Shown here: one piece after another, positions 8,287 to 16,054 of the stretch
Layout of the letters: each line of letters opens with the position of its first letter
How positions within the stretch are numbered: the first letter of the stretch is position 1
Assembly: GCA_910584545.1 (NCBI GenBank)
Contig: CAJUBC010000004.1
Coordinates: forward strand, 1 to 64,000
Source of the DNA: an uncultured Muribaculaceae bacterium
GTDB taxonomy: Bacteria; Bacteroidota; Bacteroidia; Bacteroidales; Muribaculaceae
Length of the DNA: 64,000 nucleotides
Direction: 5' to 3'
Translations under genes and position numbers: made by a program
The notes under the pieces: generated by a model
Database searches by the model: none
The model's input: only the letters and a program-made list of their open reading frames with translations
What the model was told of the DNA's origin: nothing

Positions 8287-9509
8287 GCTTTGGTATGCCG
8301 GGGTTTGAGAGAGTAGAGGCCGAGTAGGGCGGCAATGATGAGGAGGATGGCGCCGGTTATGAAGATTACCGGGTAGGAGGTGGCGTCCGCGAGAAGGCCC
8401 CAGCCGCCAGAGGCTACGGCTCCGCCGGCGCTCAGGGCTACCGATACCGTGGCGAAGATTCGGGAGTAGTCCTTGGAGCCGACTACCGTCCTCGTGAGCA
8501 TCGCTGTCTGGACAGTGACTCCGGCGTAACACCATCCGAAGAAGAAACTTCCTACAAGCACTACCCACAGCACCGAGGGCACAGCCACTATCGCCGCCAG
8601 ACCAACGGCTCCTCCTATCGTGCTGATAAGGAGCCCGGCCATGCAATTGCGGTCGTTGATCCATCCGAGCAGCAGTTTGCCGAGCGTGACTCCGGCCATC
8701 GAGGCCGCTGCCGCAAGCGAGGCCTGCTCAAGGGTGAATCCGGAGGTCTCCGCAAAACCGGGGATGAACAGATTAAGCGTGGAGCATCCCATCATGATGA
8801 ATGCGAACACTATCAGCGCATAAAACACCGGCATCCTCACGGCCTGCGCGTATGTGAGCCCCGTATCAGCCGGTTTCACTCCACTACCCGACTCGCCGGA
8901 TTTGTCCATGCCGAATTTCAGAAGTCCCATATCCTCCGGTCTGTCCCTGAGAAGGATAGCCAACAACGGAGAGACACCTACAAGCACAATGCCGCCGAAC
9001 ACACAGTATGCCATGCGCCAGCCCCATTCGCCGATGATCCAACCTCCGATAGGGTTGAATATCATTCCGCCGAGTCCGGACGCGGACACGCAGATTCCAA
9101 TCATCATCCCCATACCGGTGTGGAACCAGCGGTTTATCAGCGTCGGATAACTCATATAGAGCAGGAAAGCAATCGACACGCCGAGAAGCGCGCCGGCGGC
9201 ATAGAAGCCCCACAGCGACGACATCATACCCATCAGGCAGAGAGCCACACCGTTAAGGAGGGATGCCCCGGTGAAGAGCCACCGGGCACTGTACCGATCG
9301 AGGAGTCGCCCCGCCACCGGGAGCATCAGCGAGGAGGCTATATACATGAACGTCATGTATAGTCCGAACGAGCCGACGGAGATTCCGAGGTCGGCGGTCA
9401 CCGGTTTGTAGAATATTCCGGCGCAACTGAACGTGAGGCCGACATTCACTCCCATCATCAGGCAGCAGCAGGCCGCGATGACAAACGCATAATGTATCTT
9501 CCCTTTCAT
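8283..9509 (-). CDS. MFS transporter (OFA/monocarboxylate-like)
   Basis: A 408-aa inner-membrane protein with about 12 hydrophobic segments in two bundles around a central loop rich in charged residues (LLRDRPEDMGLLKFGMDKSGESG, about residues 185-210). The motif AGRLLDRYSARWLF after helix 2 is the MFS motif A analogue (G-x-L-x-D-R), and GWINDRNCM is its second-half counterpart. The early segment GLTFSCAGIFYKPVTADLG resembles the oxalate:formate antiporter/monocarboxylate group. The substrate cannot be told. It is transcribed leftward from a good promoter at 9564-9594. Confidence 0.8.
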   Translation of the reverse strand: MKGKIHYAFVIAACCCLMMGVNVGLTFSCAGIFYKPVTADLGISVGSFGLYMTFMYIASSLMLPVAGRLLDRYSARWLFTGASLLNGVALCLMGMMSSLWGFYAAGALLGVSIAFLLYMSYPTLINRWFHTGMGMMIGICVSASGLGGMIFNPIGGWIIGEWGWRMAYCVFGGIVLVGVSPLLAILLRDRPEDMGLLKFGMDKSGESGSGVKPADTGLTYAQAVRMPVFYALIVFAFIMMGCSTLNLFIPGFAETSGFTLEQASLAAAASMAGVTLGKLLLGWINDRNCMAGLLISTIGGAVGLAAIVAVPSVLWVVLVGSFFFGWCYAGVTVQTAMLTRTVVGSKDYSRIFATVSVALSAGGAVASGGWGLLADATSYPVIFITGAILLIIAALLGLYSLKPRHTKA

Positions 9510-9563
9510 GGTAATAGTTATCTCATGGTATTATGGTTACCCCGCAACAGCAGGATTGCTCCA

Positions 9564-9594
9564 CAAAATTACCTATTCCTTGTGAATCCACAAA
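9564..9594 (-). promoter_or_regulatory. Promoter for the MFS gene
   Basis: On the minus strand, TTTG (CAAA at 9591-9594) is followed after 19 bases by TAATTTTG (CAAAATTA at 9564-9571). This is a full match to the Bacteroidota consensus, about 55 bases upstream of the MFS start. The rest of the 312-base spacer to the porin gene is AT-rich and shows no gene. Confidence 0.7.
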
Positions 9595-9792
9595 ATCAGC
9601 AATTCGATTTATTCATGGCTCTCTCAAAGTCCAAATTTTAGGATATGGATTGCTACTACATTATATTTTTGACTGTATGCCATTTAGCATCATATATCTT
9701 TACATAATACGGTTATTCCGGTTATCGGGCATACTTTGGCTAAGAGTGAATTTGTCTGATTTTTGGGTATTTCGCAGACGGAGGAAAGGGGG

Positions 9793-9800
9793 TAATTTTG
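9793..9800 (+). promoter_or_regulatory. Promoter -7 element for the porin-imelysin-DHOR-ccsA cluster
   Basis: TAATTTTG at 9793-9800 lies 22 bases before the ATG at 9822. Transcription would start near 9807, leaving a very short leader. A well-spaced TTTG box is not evident, which may indicate an activator-dependent promoter. The position rules out the more upstream TTG start at 9798. Confidence 0.5.
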
Positions 9801-9821
9801 CAGAAAATTTCAGAACAGACT

Positions 9822-11183
9822 ATGCAGAATTATCTCAAAACGGCCGCGATGTTGCTGGCGGCGATCGCTCCGGCGACAGCCAATGCGGCGGATACGGCAA
9901 CCGATGCAACGCTGGCCGGACAGTCCGGAAAGAGGACTACGGTGGCACAGAGCGATTCCCTGCCGCGCAAGGAAAAGCGCAGCTTTGCGTCACGACTCTC
10001 GCTCGGAGGCTACGGGGAAGTGGCCTATACACGCAATTTCTTCAGTGACAACACCAACCGCTACAGTCACGCCGGCGACTACCGCAACGCGCCCAGCCAC
10101 GGACGGTTTGACATCCCGCACGTGGTGGTGATGTTAGGTTTCGACTTCGGCAAGGGCTGGCATATGGGTTCCGAGATAGAGTTCGAGCATGGGGGCACGG
10201 AAAGCACCGTCGAGATCGAGGCCGAGGAGGCCGGCGAATATGAATATGAGACCGAACGCGGCGGAGAAGTCGCCCTCGAACAGTTCTGGATCGAGAAGAC
10301 ATTCCTGCCGCAACTCAATGTCCGCGCCGGACACATAGTGGTACCCGTAGGCGAGACCAACGCACACCACCTTCCCACGGAATTCTTCACCGTCTACCGC
10401 CCGGAGGGTGAGTACGAGATACTTCCCTGCACATGGCATCAGACCGGAATCGAGATATGGGGACGCGCCGGCGACTGGCGCTACGACGCCATGTTCCTCG
10501 CGGGACTCAATTCCCTCAACTTCTCCAAAGACCGCTGGATCAACGGGGGCTCGGCAAGTTCTTTCGAGTTCGCCCCTGCCAACAAATATGGGGTTGCCGC
10601 ACGAATCGACAATTACTCCGTAAAAGGCCTACGCCTCAGCCTGAGCGGATACTACGGACACTCATTCAACAACTCAGCCGTGGCCGATCAAGGTAAATAC
10701 AAGGACATCAAAGGAGAAGTCGCTATCGGATCGTTCGGATTCGAATACAAGGGACATGGACTTATATGGCGAGGCAACGCCACTTACGGCTATCTCGGCG
10801 ACGCAGAAGCTATCTCAGCCTACAACCGCGCCCAGTCGAAAACCTCCCCCTACAAACGCACCCATGTGGGCAAAGGAGCATGGGCCGCCGGCACGGAAGC
10901 CGGGTACGACTTACTCGGACTCTTTCCATCCCATCAGGCAAACAAACGCGACAGCAAGCTGTACGTTTTCGGTCGCTATGAATATTACGACGCATACATA
11001 CCCACCGCTTCCGCACCCACCTACACATGGACCGAACGCCACCGCATCGCGGCCGGCATCAACTACTATCCTCTGAAGCAGGTGGTGATCAAGGCCGAGT
11101 TCTCGGAGCGCTTCCTGCACAAGGAGTACAACAACGAGCCTTCAGTATCTTTGGGAGTGGCCTACTGCGGATATTTTCTCTGA
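9822..11183 (+). CDS. Outer-membrane porin-like beta-barrel of the imelysin cluster
   Basis: A 453-aa exported protein with a signal peptide (NYLKTAAMLLAAIAPATANAA). It contains many alternating beta-strands (LSLGGYGEVAYTRNFF, FDIPHVVVMLGFDFGKGWHMGSEIEFEHGG, VRAGHIVVPVGETNAHH, VIKAEFSERFL) and a C-terminal aromatic end (GVAYCGYFL). This pattern suits an OprP-like or phosphate-porin-type barrel. It is the first gene of a tight same-strand group with imelysin, DHOR and CcsA (24, 21 and -11 base gaps), which suggests it lets a metal or chelate through the outer membrane. Substrate specificity is inferred from neighbours only. The start is chosen by the signal peptide and the promoter at 9793. 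Confidence 0.7.
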   Translation: MQNYLKTAAMLLAAIAPATANAADTATDATLAGQSGKRTTVAQSDSLPRKEKRSFASRLSLGGYGEVAYTRNFFSDNTNRYSHAGDYRNAPSHGRFDIPHVVVMLGFDFGKGWHMGSEIEFEHGGTESTVEIEAEEAGEYEYETERGGEVALEQFWIEKTFLPQLNVRAGHIVVPVGETNAHHLPTEFFTVYRPEGEYEILPCTWHQTGIEIWGRAGDWRYDAMFLAGLNSLNFSKDRWINGGSASSFEFAPANKYGVAARIDNYSVKGLRLSLSGYYGHSFNNSAVADQGKYKDIKGEVAIGSFGFEYKGHGLIWRGNATYGYLGDAEAISAYNRAQSKTSPYKRTHVGKGAWAAGTEAGYDLLGLFPSHQANKRDSKLYVFGRYEYYDAYIPTASAPTYTWTERHRIAAGINYYPLKQVVIKAEFSERFLHKEYNNEPSVSLGVAYCGYFL

Positions 11184-11206
11184 ACATTATCAAACCCATA
11201 TAAAAT

Positions 11207-12364
11207 ATGAAAAAAAACATCTATACCCTACTTGGAATCGCACTGCTCGCGACATCCTGCAGCGAGAGCAACGAACCTGATGACGGCGGTCTCGACACTA
11301 AAGACACCCGCTTCGAGGCGGTAGCCTCCAACTATCTCGACAACACCGTGATCATCACCTACACCTCGCTTGCCGACAACGCCGAACAGCTGGTCAAGGA
11401 CCTCGAGGCACTCAGAGTGTCGAAAAGCGACGCCGGAGTGAAGAAGGCATGCGAATCATTCCTCGAGGCCCGCAAATGGTGGGAACGCAGCGAGGCGTTC
11501 CTCTACGGCGCGGCCGCAGACTTCGGCATCGACCCGCATATCGACTCCTGGCCCCTCGACCGCGCGGGACTCGTGGCCGAGATGTCCAACCCCGACCACA
11601 TAGCAGCGATGGATGCCGAGGACGGCGATGTATGGGCCGGTGCTCATCTCGGTCCGGAACTTCTCGGATTCCACGGAATAGAATATATAATCTTCGCCGA
11701 CGGAATGCCTAAAGCCGCCGCCGACATCCCCGAAAACGAGCTCATCTACGCCACTGCAGTGGCCGGCGACCTCCGCAACAAATGCTATCAGCTCCAGCTC
11801 TCCTGGGGCGGAGAGGAAGCGGCCGGAGCGGCACGCCTCGCAAAAGTGGCCGAGGAACTGGAATGGTCATATACCGTGGCGAACTCCGGAATCAGCTATA
11901 AGGAGAACATGCTGTCCGCAGGCAAGGCCGGAAGTACCTACCGCACATGGTCAAACGCCATGGAGGCGATTGTCGACGGCTGCATAAGCATCGCCGACGA
12001 GGTAGGTACCCAGAAGATAGGCAAACCACATACCGGCGAGGACGCCAACTACATCGAGTCGCCCTACAGCCATAAGTCGATAACCGACTTCCACGACAAC
12101 ATCATATCCATCGAGAACTCCTACATGGGTGGTATCGAAGGTAAACGTGATGAATCAAAATCACTTCACGCCTACGTCAAGGATACGGACAGCGAGCTCG
12201 ACACCAAAGTGACCAAAGCCATCGAGAACGCCAAGACAAAAATAGCCGCGATGCAGGCACCCTTCGTGCTTAACTACAGTCACGCATCGGCCGGCGAAGC
12301 CATGGACGCATGCCGCGAGCTGGCCGACGTGCTCTCCGAACTTAAGGTAAGCCTCTCGAAATAA
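11207..12364 (+). CDS. Imelysin-family iron-regulated lipoprotein (peptidase M75-like)
   Basis: A 385-aa lipoprotein with lipobox Cys18 (LATSC). The family signature GxHxxE is present at residues 154-159 (GFHGIE), preceded by HIDSWPLDRAGL (residues 111-122), both diagnostic of imelysin/IrpA/EfeO-type proteins. Imelysins bind ferric iron or haem at the cell surface or in the periplasm, and a true peptidase activity is doubtful for the family. It lies between the porin and the di-heme oxidoreductase, the same partnership as the IrpA-IrpB pairs of other bacteria. It probably captures iron delivered through the porin. Confidence 0.88.
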   Translation: MKKNIYTLLGIALLATSCSESNEPDDGGLDTKDTRFEAVASNYLDNTVIITYTSLADNAEQLVKDLEALRVSKSDAGVKKACESFLEARKWWERSEAFLYGAAADFGIDPHIDSWPLDRAGLVAEMSNPDHIAAMDAEDGDVWAGAHLGPELLGFHGIEYIIFADGMPKAAADIPENELIYATAVAGDLRNKCYQLQLSWGGEEAAGAARLAKVAEELEWSYTVANSGISYKENMLSAGKAGSTYRTWSNAMEAIVDGCISIADEVGTQKIGKPHTGEDANYIESPYSHKSITDFHDNIISIENSYMGGIEGKRDESKSLHAYVKDTDSELDTKVTKAIENAKTKIAAMQAPFVLNYSHASAGEAMDACRELADVLSELKVSLSK

Positions 12365-12385
12365 ATTCAAAATCAATCCGGAACC

Positions 12386-13960
12386 ATGAAATTTCATACC
12401 TATATGCTATATGCCGGGTTGCTGTTGGTTGCCGTCTCATGCCGGGACGGCAACGAAACGCAGCCTGACGACAACGAACCTACCGAGCTCAGCGAGGAGT
12501 ATTACAGCGGCGGTAAACTCGGAACGACCTTCAACACCTCGGCCTCCGCATTCGAGGACCCGACACCTGCCGTGGAGCAGGCCAGCATGACCGACCGCTT
12601 CAAATATGGCGAGATGTTCTTCGAACGCACATATACTCAGAAAAACAAACCATTCGACGGCCTCGGCCCTCTCTACGTGCGCTCTTCCTGCGTGGCATGC
12701 CATCCCGGCTACGGCCACGGCAAGCGCGTGGAGCGATACCGCGCCAACGACTGGGGAAACGGTTATCTGCTCGTGCTCACCGACCATAACGACACATATC
12801 TGTCATCGCTCACCGGCATGCCGCAGACCATGGCCGTCAAACCCTTCAAGGCCCCCATCGACGAGACAAAGATCAACATCAAGTGGCTCCCCTATACCGA
12901 TGAATGGGGCAACAAGTTCCCCGACGGCGAGACATACTCCCTCATCTATCCCGAAGTGACCATCCCCGAGGATGCATTCTACGTACCCCTTGAGGTCAAC
13001 GGCAAACCCATTCCCTACTCCGAGCTGATGGTAAGGCTCGAATCGACCATCGGAATCTATGGCACGGGCCTGCTCGACGCCATCGACGACAATGACCTCA
13101 AGGCCCAGTACGCGCTCGAGGAGAAAGCCGGAGCGCGCATAAACCCCGCGATATTCCAGAACGGAGAATGGACATCGTTATATGGAAAGACCTCACATCC
13201 CAAACGCTTCACCTACGCACTCAGCCGCGGTCCGCTGCAGGATGCCGCCGGTGCCAACGCCATCTGGAACATCACCAACGTGACGCGCGGCGACCGCCGT
13301 TACCACTACATGACCGAGACATACGCACGTACGGCAGCGGCCGATCCGGAGGTGCAGAAGGAATTCTACCGCTATTTCCCTGAATGGAAGAAGAGCGGCG
13401 ACGTGGCGCAAGACATCTACGACTACCTGATGTGTAAGGATCTGCCTGCGGAAATGACCGATGATGATTACGTCGACTTCATGATATGGCACCGGGGACT
13501 GGCCGTGCCGGCCGCCCGCGACCTCGACAGCGAGGAAGTTCAGCGAGGCAAGCGCCTATTCAGCGAGATCGGCTGCGCCACCTGCCACCGGCCCTCCTGG
13601 ACCACCGGCGATGACAACCTCACCGACCCGAACGGTTTCTTCAAGGATGGCGATGCACGTCTTCCCCGCTATCCGCATCAGAAGATATGGCCTTACACCG
13701 ACATGGTCCAGCACCGGCTGGAGATGGTCAACGACATCCGCACCGGCTGGTGCCGCACCACCCCGCTCTGGGGACGCGGCCTCTCGCAGGTATGTTCCGG
13801 ACACAGCGACCGGCTCCACGACTGCCGCGCCCGCAACGTGAAGGAGGCCATCATGTGGCACGGATCGGCCAACTCGGACGCACGCCGCTCCGTAGAGAAT
13901 TTCCGCAAACTTTCCAAGGCGGACCGCGACGCAGTGGTTCGGTTCATCGATGCAATCTGA
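12386..13960 (+). CDS. Di-heme oxidoreductase lipoprotein (DHOR / IrpB-like)
   Basis: A 524-aa lipoprotein with lipobox Cys19 (AVSC). Two c-type haem sites are seen, CVACH at residues 102-106 and CATCH at 397-401. Family motifs RTTPLWGRGLSQ near residue 455 and IMWHGSANSDARRSVENFRKLS at the C-terminus match the DHOR (thiol oxidoreductase-like) family. Such proteins are periplasmic or surface-attached electron-transfer enzymes often paired with imelysins. Covalent haem attachment would need a cytochrome c maturation factor, and the next gene provides one. The coding end overlaps the start of that gene by 11 bases. A ferric reduction role is inferred. Confidence 0.88.
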   Translation: MKFHTYMLYAGLLLVAVSCRDGNETQPDDNEPTELSEEYYSGGKLGTTFNTSASAFEDPTPAVEQASMTDRFKYGEMFFERTYTQKNKPFDGLGPLYVRSSCVACHPGYGHGKRVERYRANDWGNGYLLVLTDHNDTYLSSLTGMPQTMAVKPFKAPIDETKINIKWLPYTDEWGNKFPDGETYSLIYPEVTIPEDAFYVPLEVNGKPIPYSELMVRLESTIGIYGTGLLDAIDDNDLKAQYALEEKAGARINPAIFQNGEWTSLYGKTSHPKRFTYALSRGPLQDAAGANAIWNITNVTRGDRRYHYMTETYARTAAADPEVQKEFYRYFPEWKKSGDVAQDIYDYLMCKDLPAEMTDDDYVDFMIWHRGLAVPAARDLDSEEVQRGKRLFSEIGCATCHRPSWTTGDDNLTDPNGFFKDGDARLPRYPHQKIWPYTDMVQHRLEMVNDIRTGWCRTTPLWGRGLSQVCSGHSDRLHDCRARNVKEAIMWHGSANSDARRSVENFRKLSKADRDAVVRFIDAI

Positions 13961-16052
13961 TATAGACTTAGAAGTGAAAACCAAAGCCATTAAAATCATA
14001 TCCTTTTTTTCGTTAGCTGTCGTCACCGCAATCCTCGCGGTGACGACAGTCGGTGTCAACGCCGGGTGGCCAACTTCAGTCTATACGTCATGGCCGATGG
14101 TATGCCTCTGGGCATTCACAGCCATAGCTGCTCTGGCATATATGCTGCGGGTGCATCTGTACAGGAAGCCTGCGGTTTTCGGTATACACGCTGCCTTCCT
14201 GCTTATTCTCGCCGGTGCGCTCTGCACCCATCTCACCGCGACAGAAGAGACCCTGCATCTGCGTGTAGGCGAAAGGTCGCCTGAAGCCGGAGCGACACTT
14301 GCAAGCTTCAATGTAATCCCCTATCCGGGTACCGATGTCCCCAAGGACTTTGTCTGCACGCTCCGCGATGAATCGGGCGAGACTGCGGAAGCCTCGATGA
14401 ACAGGCCCGCGTCCTGCGGCGGATGGAAATATGTGATAGTCAGTTTCGATGACGACCGGGGCGGAGTGACCCTCTCAGCCTCCCGCGATCCGTGGGGAAA
14501 GGGACTTTCTTATGCAGGATATATCTTGCTCGCGCTCTCTTTCATCGGCTGGTTTCTCACTCCCGGCACTTCCTGGAGGAAAGCGCTGGCAAGACTCGGC
14601 ACGGTGGTTTTGCTGCTTTTCCCAAATACCGCGAAGGCGGCCGATATCGATTCCGGATTCGCTTCTGAATTCGGCACGGTTCCGGTACTATACAACGGAC
14701 GCATCTGCCCGATGTCGACTCTTGCCCGCGATTTCACCGTCCGGCTTACCGGCGGTTCGGCTTCGTTCGACGGGAAGAATCCTGATGAAGTGCTCGCCGG
14801 TTTTCTGTTCGATTTCTACGATTGGAAACGCATACCGATTATAAGACTGAACAATAAGGATTTACAGGAATTAATCTGTAAGGATGGGAAATATGTCAGC
14901 TACGAGAATTTTTTCAATGCCGTCACTTCCGGCATCATCGACACCGAGGATATGTCTGCGCGCAAGCGCTATGCCAAGGAGATTGACCGCTTCGAAGCGA
15001 TAAACATGCTTGTTAGCGGAGAGTTGCTGAAGATATTTCCGGTAAGGGATAAGGATGGAGGTATCGGATGGTATTCCGCTGTCGGCGACCTGCCCTCGGA
15101 TCTCGACGGTGACCGCTGGATCTTCATCCGCAAGTATCTCGGACTGCTCAACGAGCAAGTGCAGCGAGGCGACGCTTCGGAGCGGACAGTGTTGCTCGAA
15201 GCTCTCCGCAAATATCAGCGGAAGGAAATCGGCGACACGATGCCGCCGGAATGGAAGATGCGCTCCGAACGGGTATACAACGCACTCAGCGCCATGCGTT
15301 GGCCGCCGATAGCGATTGGGATTCTCGGAATAGGGCTTTTTATTGCAGGATTACTGAGCCGGAGAGGCTTGGCGCAGAAAGTGGCGATGGCCGCTACGAT
15401 TCTGTCGTTCGCATGGTATACGTTTCTAATCGTGATGCGATGGGTTGTTAGCGGACATGTGCCGATGTCGAACGGTTACGAGACAATGACGTTGCTCGCA
15501 TGGTTGCTTTTGCTGACCGGGCTGTTTTTCTACCGAATGCGGCTAATGCCTGCGATGTGCCTTACGGCATCGGCGTTGGCAGCCGGAGTGGCGGCCATGA
15601 GTGGCGCAGGCTCTTCCGTGACCGGAATGACACCGGTTCTCGACTCGCCGCTTCTCAGCATCCATGTGCTTCTTGTGATGGCATCCTACGCGCTGTTCCT
15701 GCTTATGGCCATCGCCGGAATCGCAGGATTGACGGTAAAAAGGGAGAGCGAACGAATGTCTTCGCTCGCCCTCGCAATGCTGTATCCTGCGGTCGCCCTG
15801 CTTGCCACCGGCATCTTCACCGGAGCTGTCTGGGCCGATATGTCGTGGGGCCGCTATTGGGGTTGGGACCCGAAAGAAGTCTGGGCGTTAGTCACAATGC
15901 TCATCTACAGTTTCCCGCTCCACCAGAGACTCTTCCCAACGCTGCGCAGTACCCGAGGCATACTGACATACTCAGCCGTAGCCTTCCTGTCAGTGCTGAT
16001 CACCTATTTCGGAGTAAACTTCTTCCTCGGCGGCCTCCACAGCTACGCGTGA
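13950..16052 (+). CDS. ccsA: Cytochrome c biogenesis fusion protein (ResB-CcsA type)
   Basis: A 700-aa membrane protein. Residues 10-200 (four hydrophobic segments with a periplasmic domain, HAAFLLILAGALCTHLTATEETLHLRVGE) resemble ResB. The C-terminal third is CcsA-like, with multiple helices, GHVPMSNGYETMTLLAWLL and the haem-handling WWD-type motif WGRYWGWDPKEVWALVTMLIYSFPLH. Together they form a system II synthase that moves haem out and ligates it to CxxCH apocytochromes. Its start overlaps the DHOR stop, so the dedicated client is probably that enzyme. Many Bacteroidales carry one such fusion, often beside nrfA, but here it is tied to the iron cluster. It ends 2 bases from the convergent protease gene with no visible terminator. 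Confidence 0.88.
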   Translation: MQSDIDLEVKTKAIKIISFFSLAVVTAILAVTTVGVNAGWPTSVYTSWPMVCLWAFTAIAALAYMLRVHLYRKPAVFGIHAAFLLILAGALCTHLTATEETLHLRVGERSPEAGATLASFNVIPYPGTDVPKDFVCTLRDESGETAEASMNRPASCGGWKYVIVSFDDDRGGVTLSASRDPWGKGLSYAGYILLALSFIGWFLTPGTSWRKALARLGTVVLLLFPNTAKAADIDSGFASEFGTVPVLYNGRICPMSTLARDFTVRLTGGSASFDGKNPDEVLAGFLFDFYDWKRIPIIRLNNKDLQELICKDGKYVSYENFFNAVTSGIIDTEDMSARKRYAKEIDRFEAINMLVSGELLKIFPVRDKDGGIGWYSAVGDLPSDLDGDRWIFIRKYLGLLNEQVQRGDASERTVLLEALRKYQRKEIGDTMPPEWKMRSERVYNALSAMRWPPIAIGILGIGLFIAGLLSRRGLAQKVAMAATILSFAWYTFLIVMRWVVSGHVPMSNGYETMTLLAWLLLLTGLFFYRMRLMPAMCLTASALAAGVAAMSGAGSSVTGMTPVLDSPLLSIHVLLVMASYALFLLMAIAGIAGLTVKRESERMSSLALAMLYPAVALLATGIFTGAVWADMSWGRYWGWDPKEVWALVTMLIYSFPLHQRLFPTLRSTRGILTYSAVAFLSVLITYFGVNFFLGGLHSYA

Positions 16053-16054
16053 AG

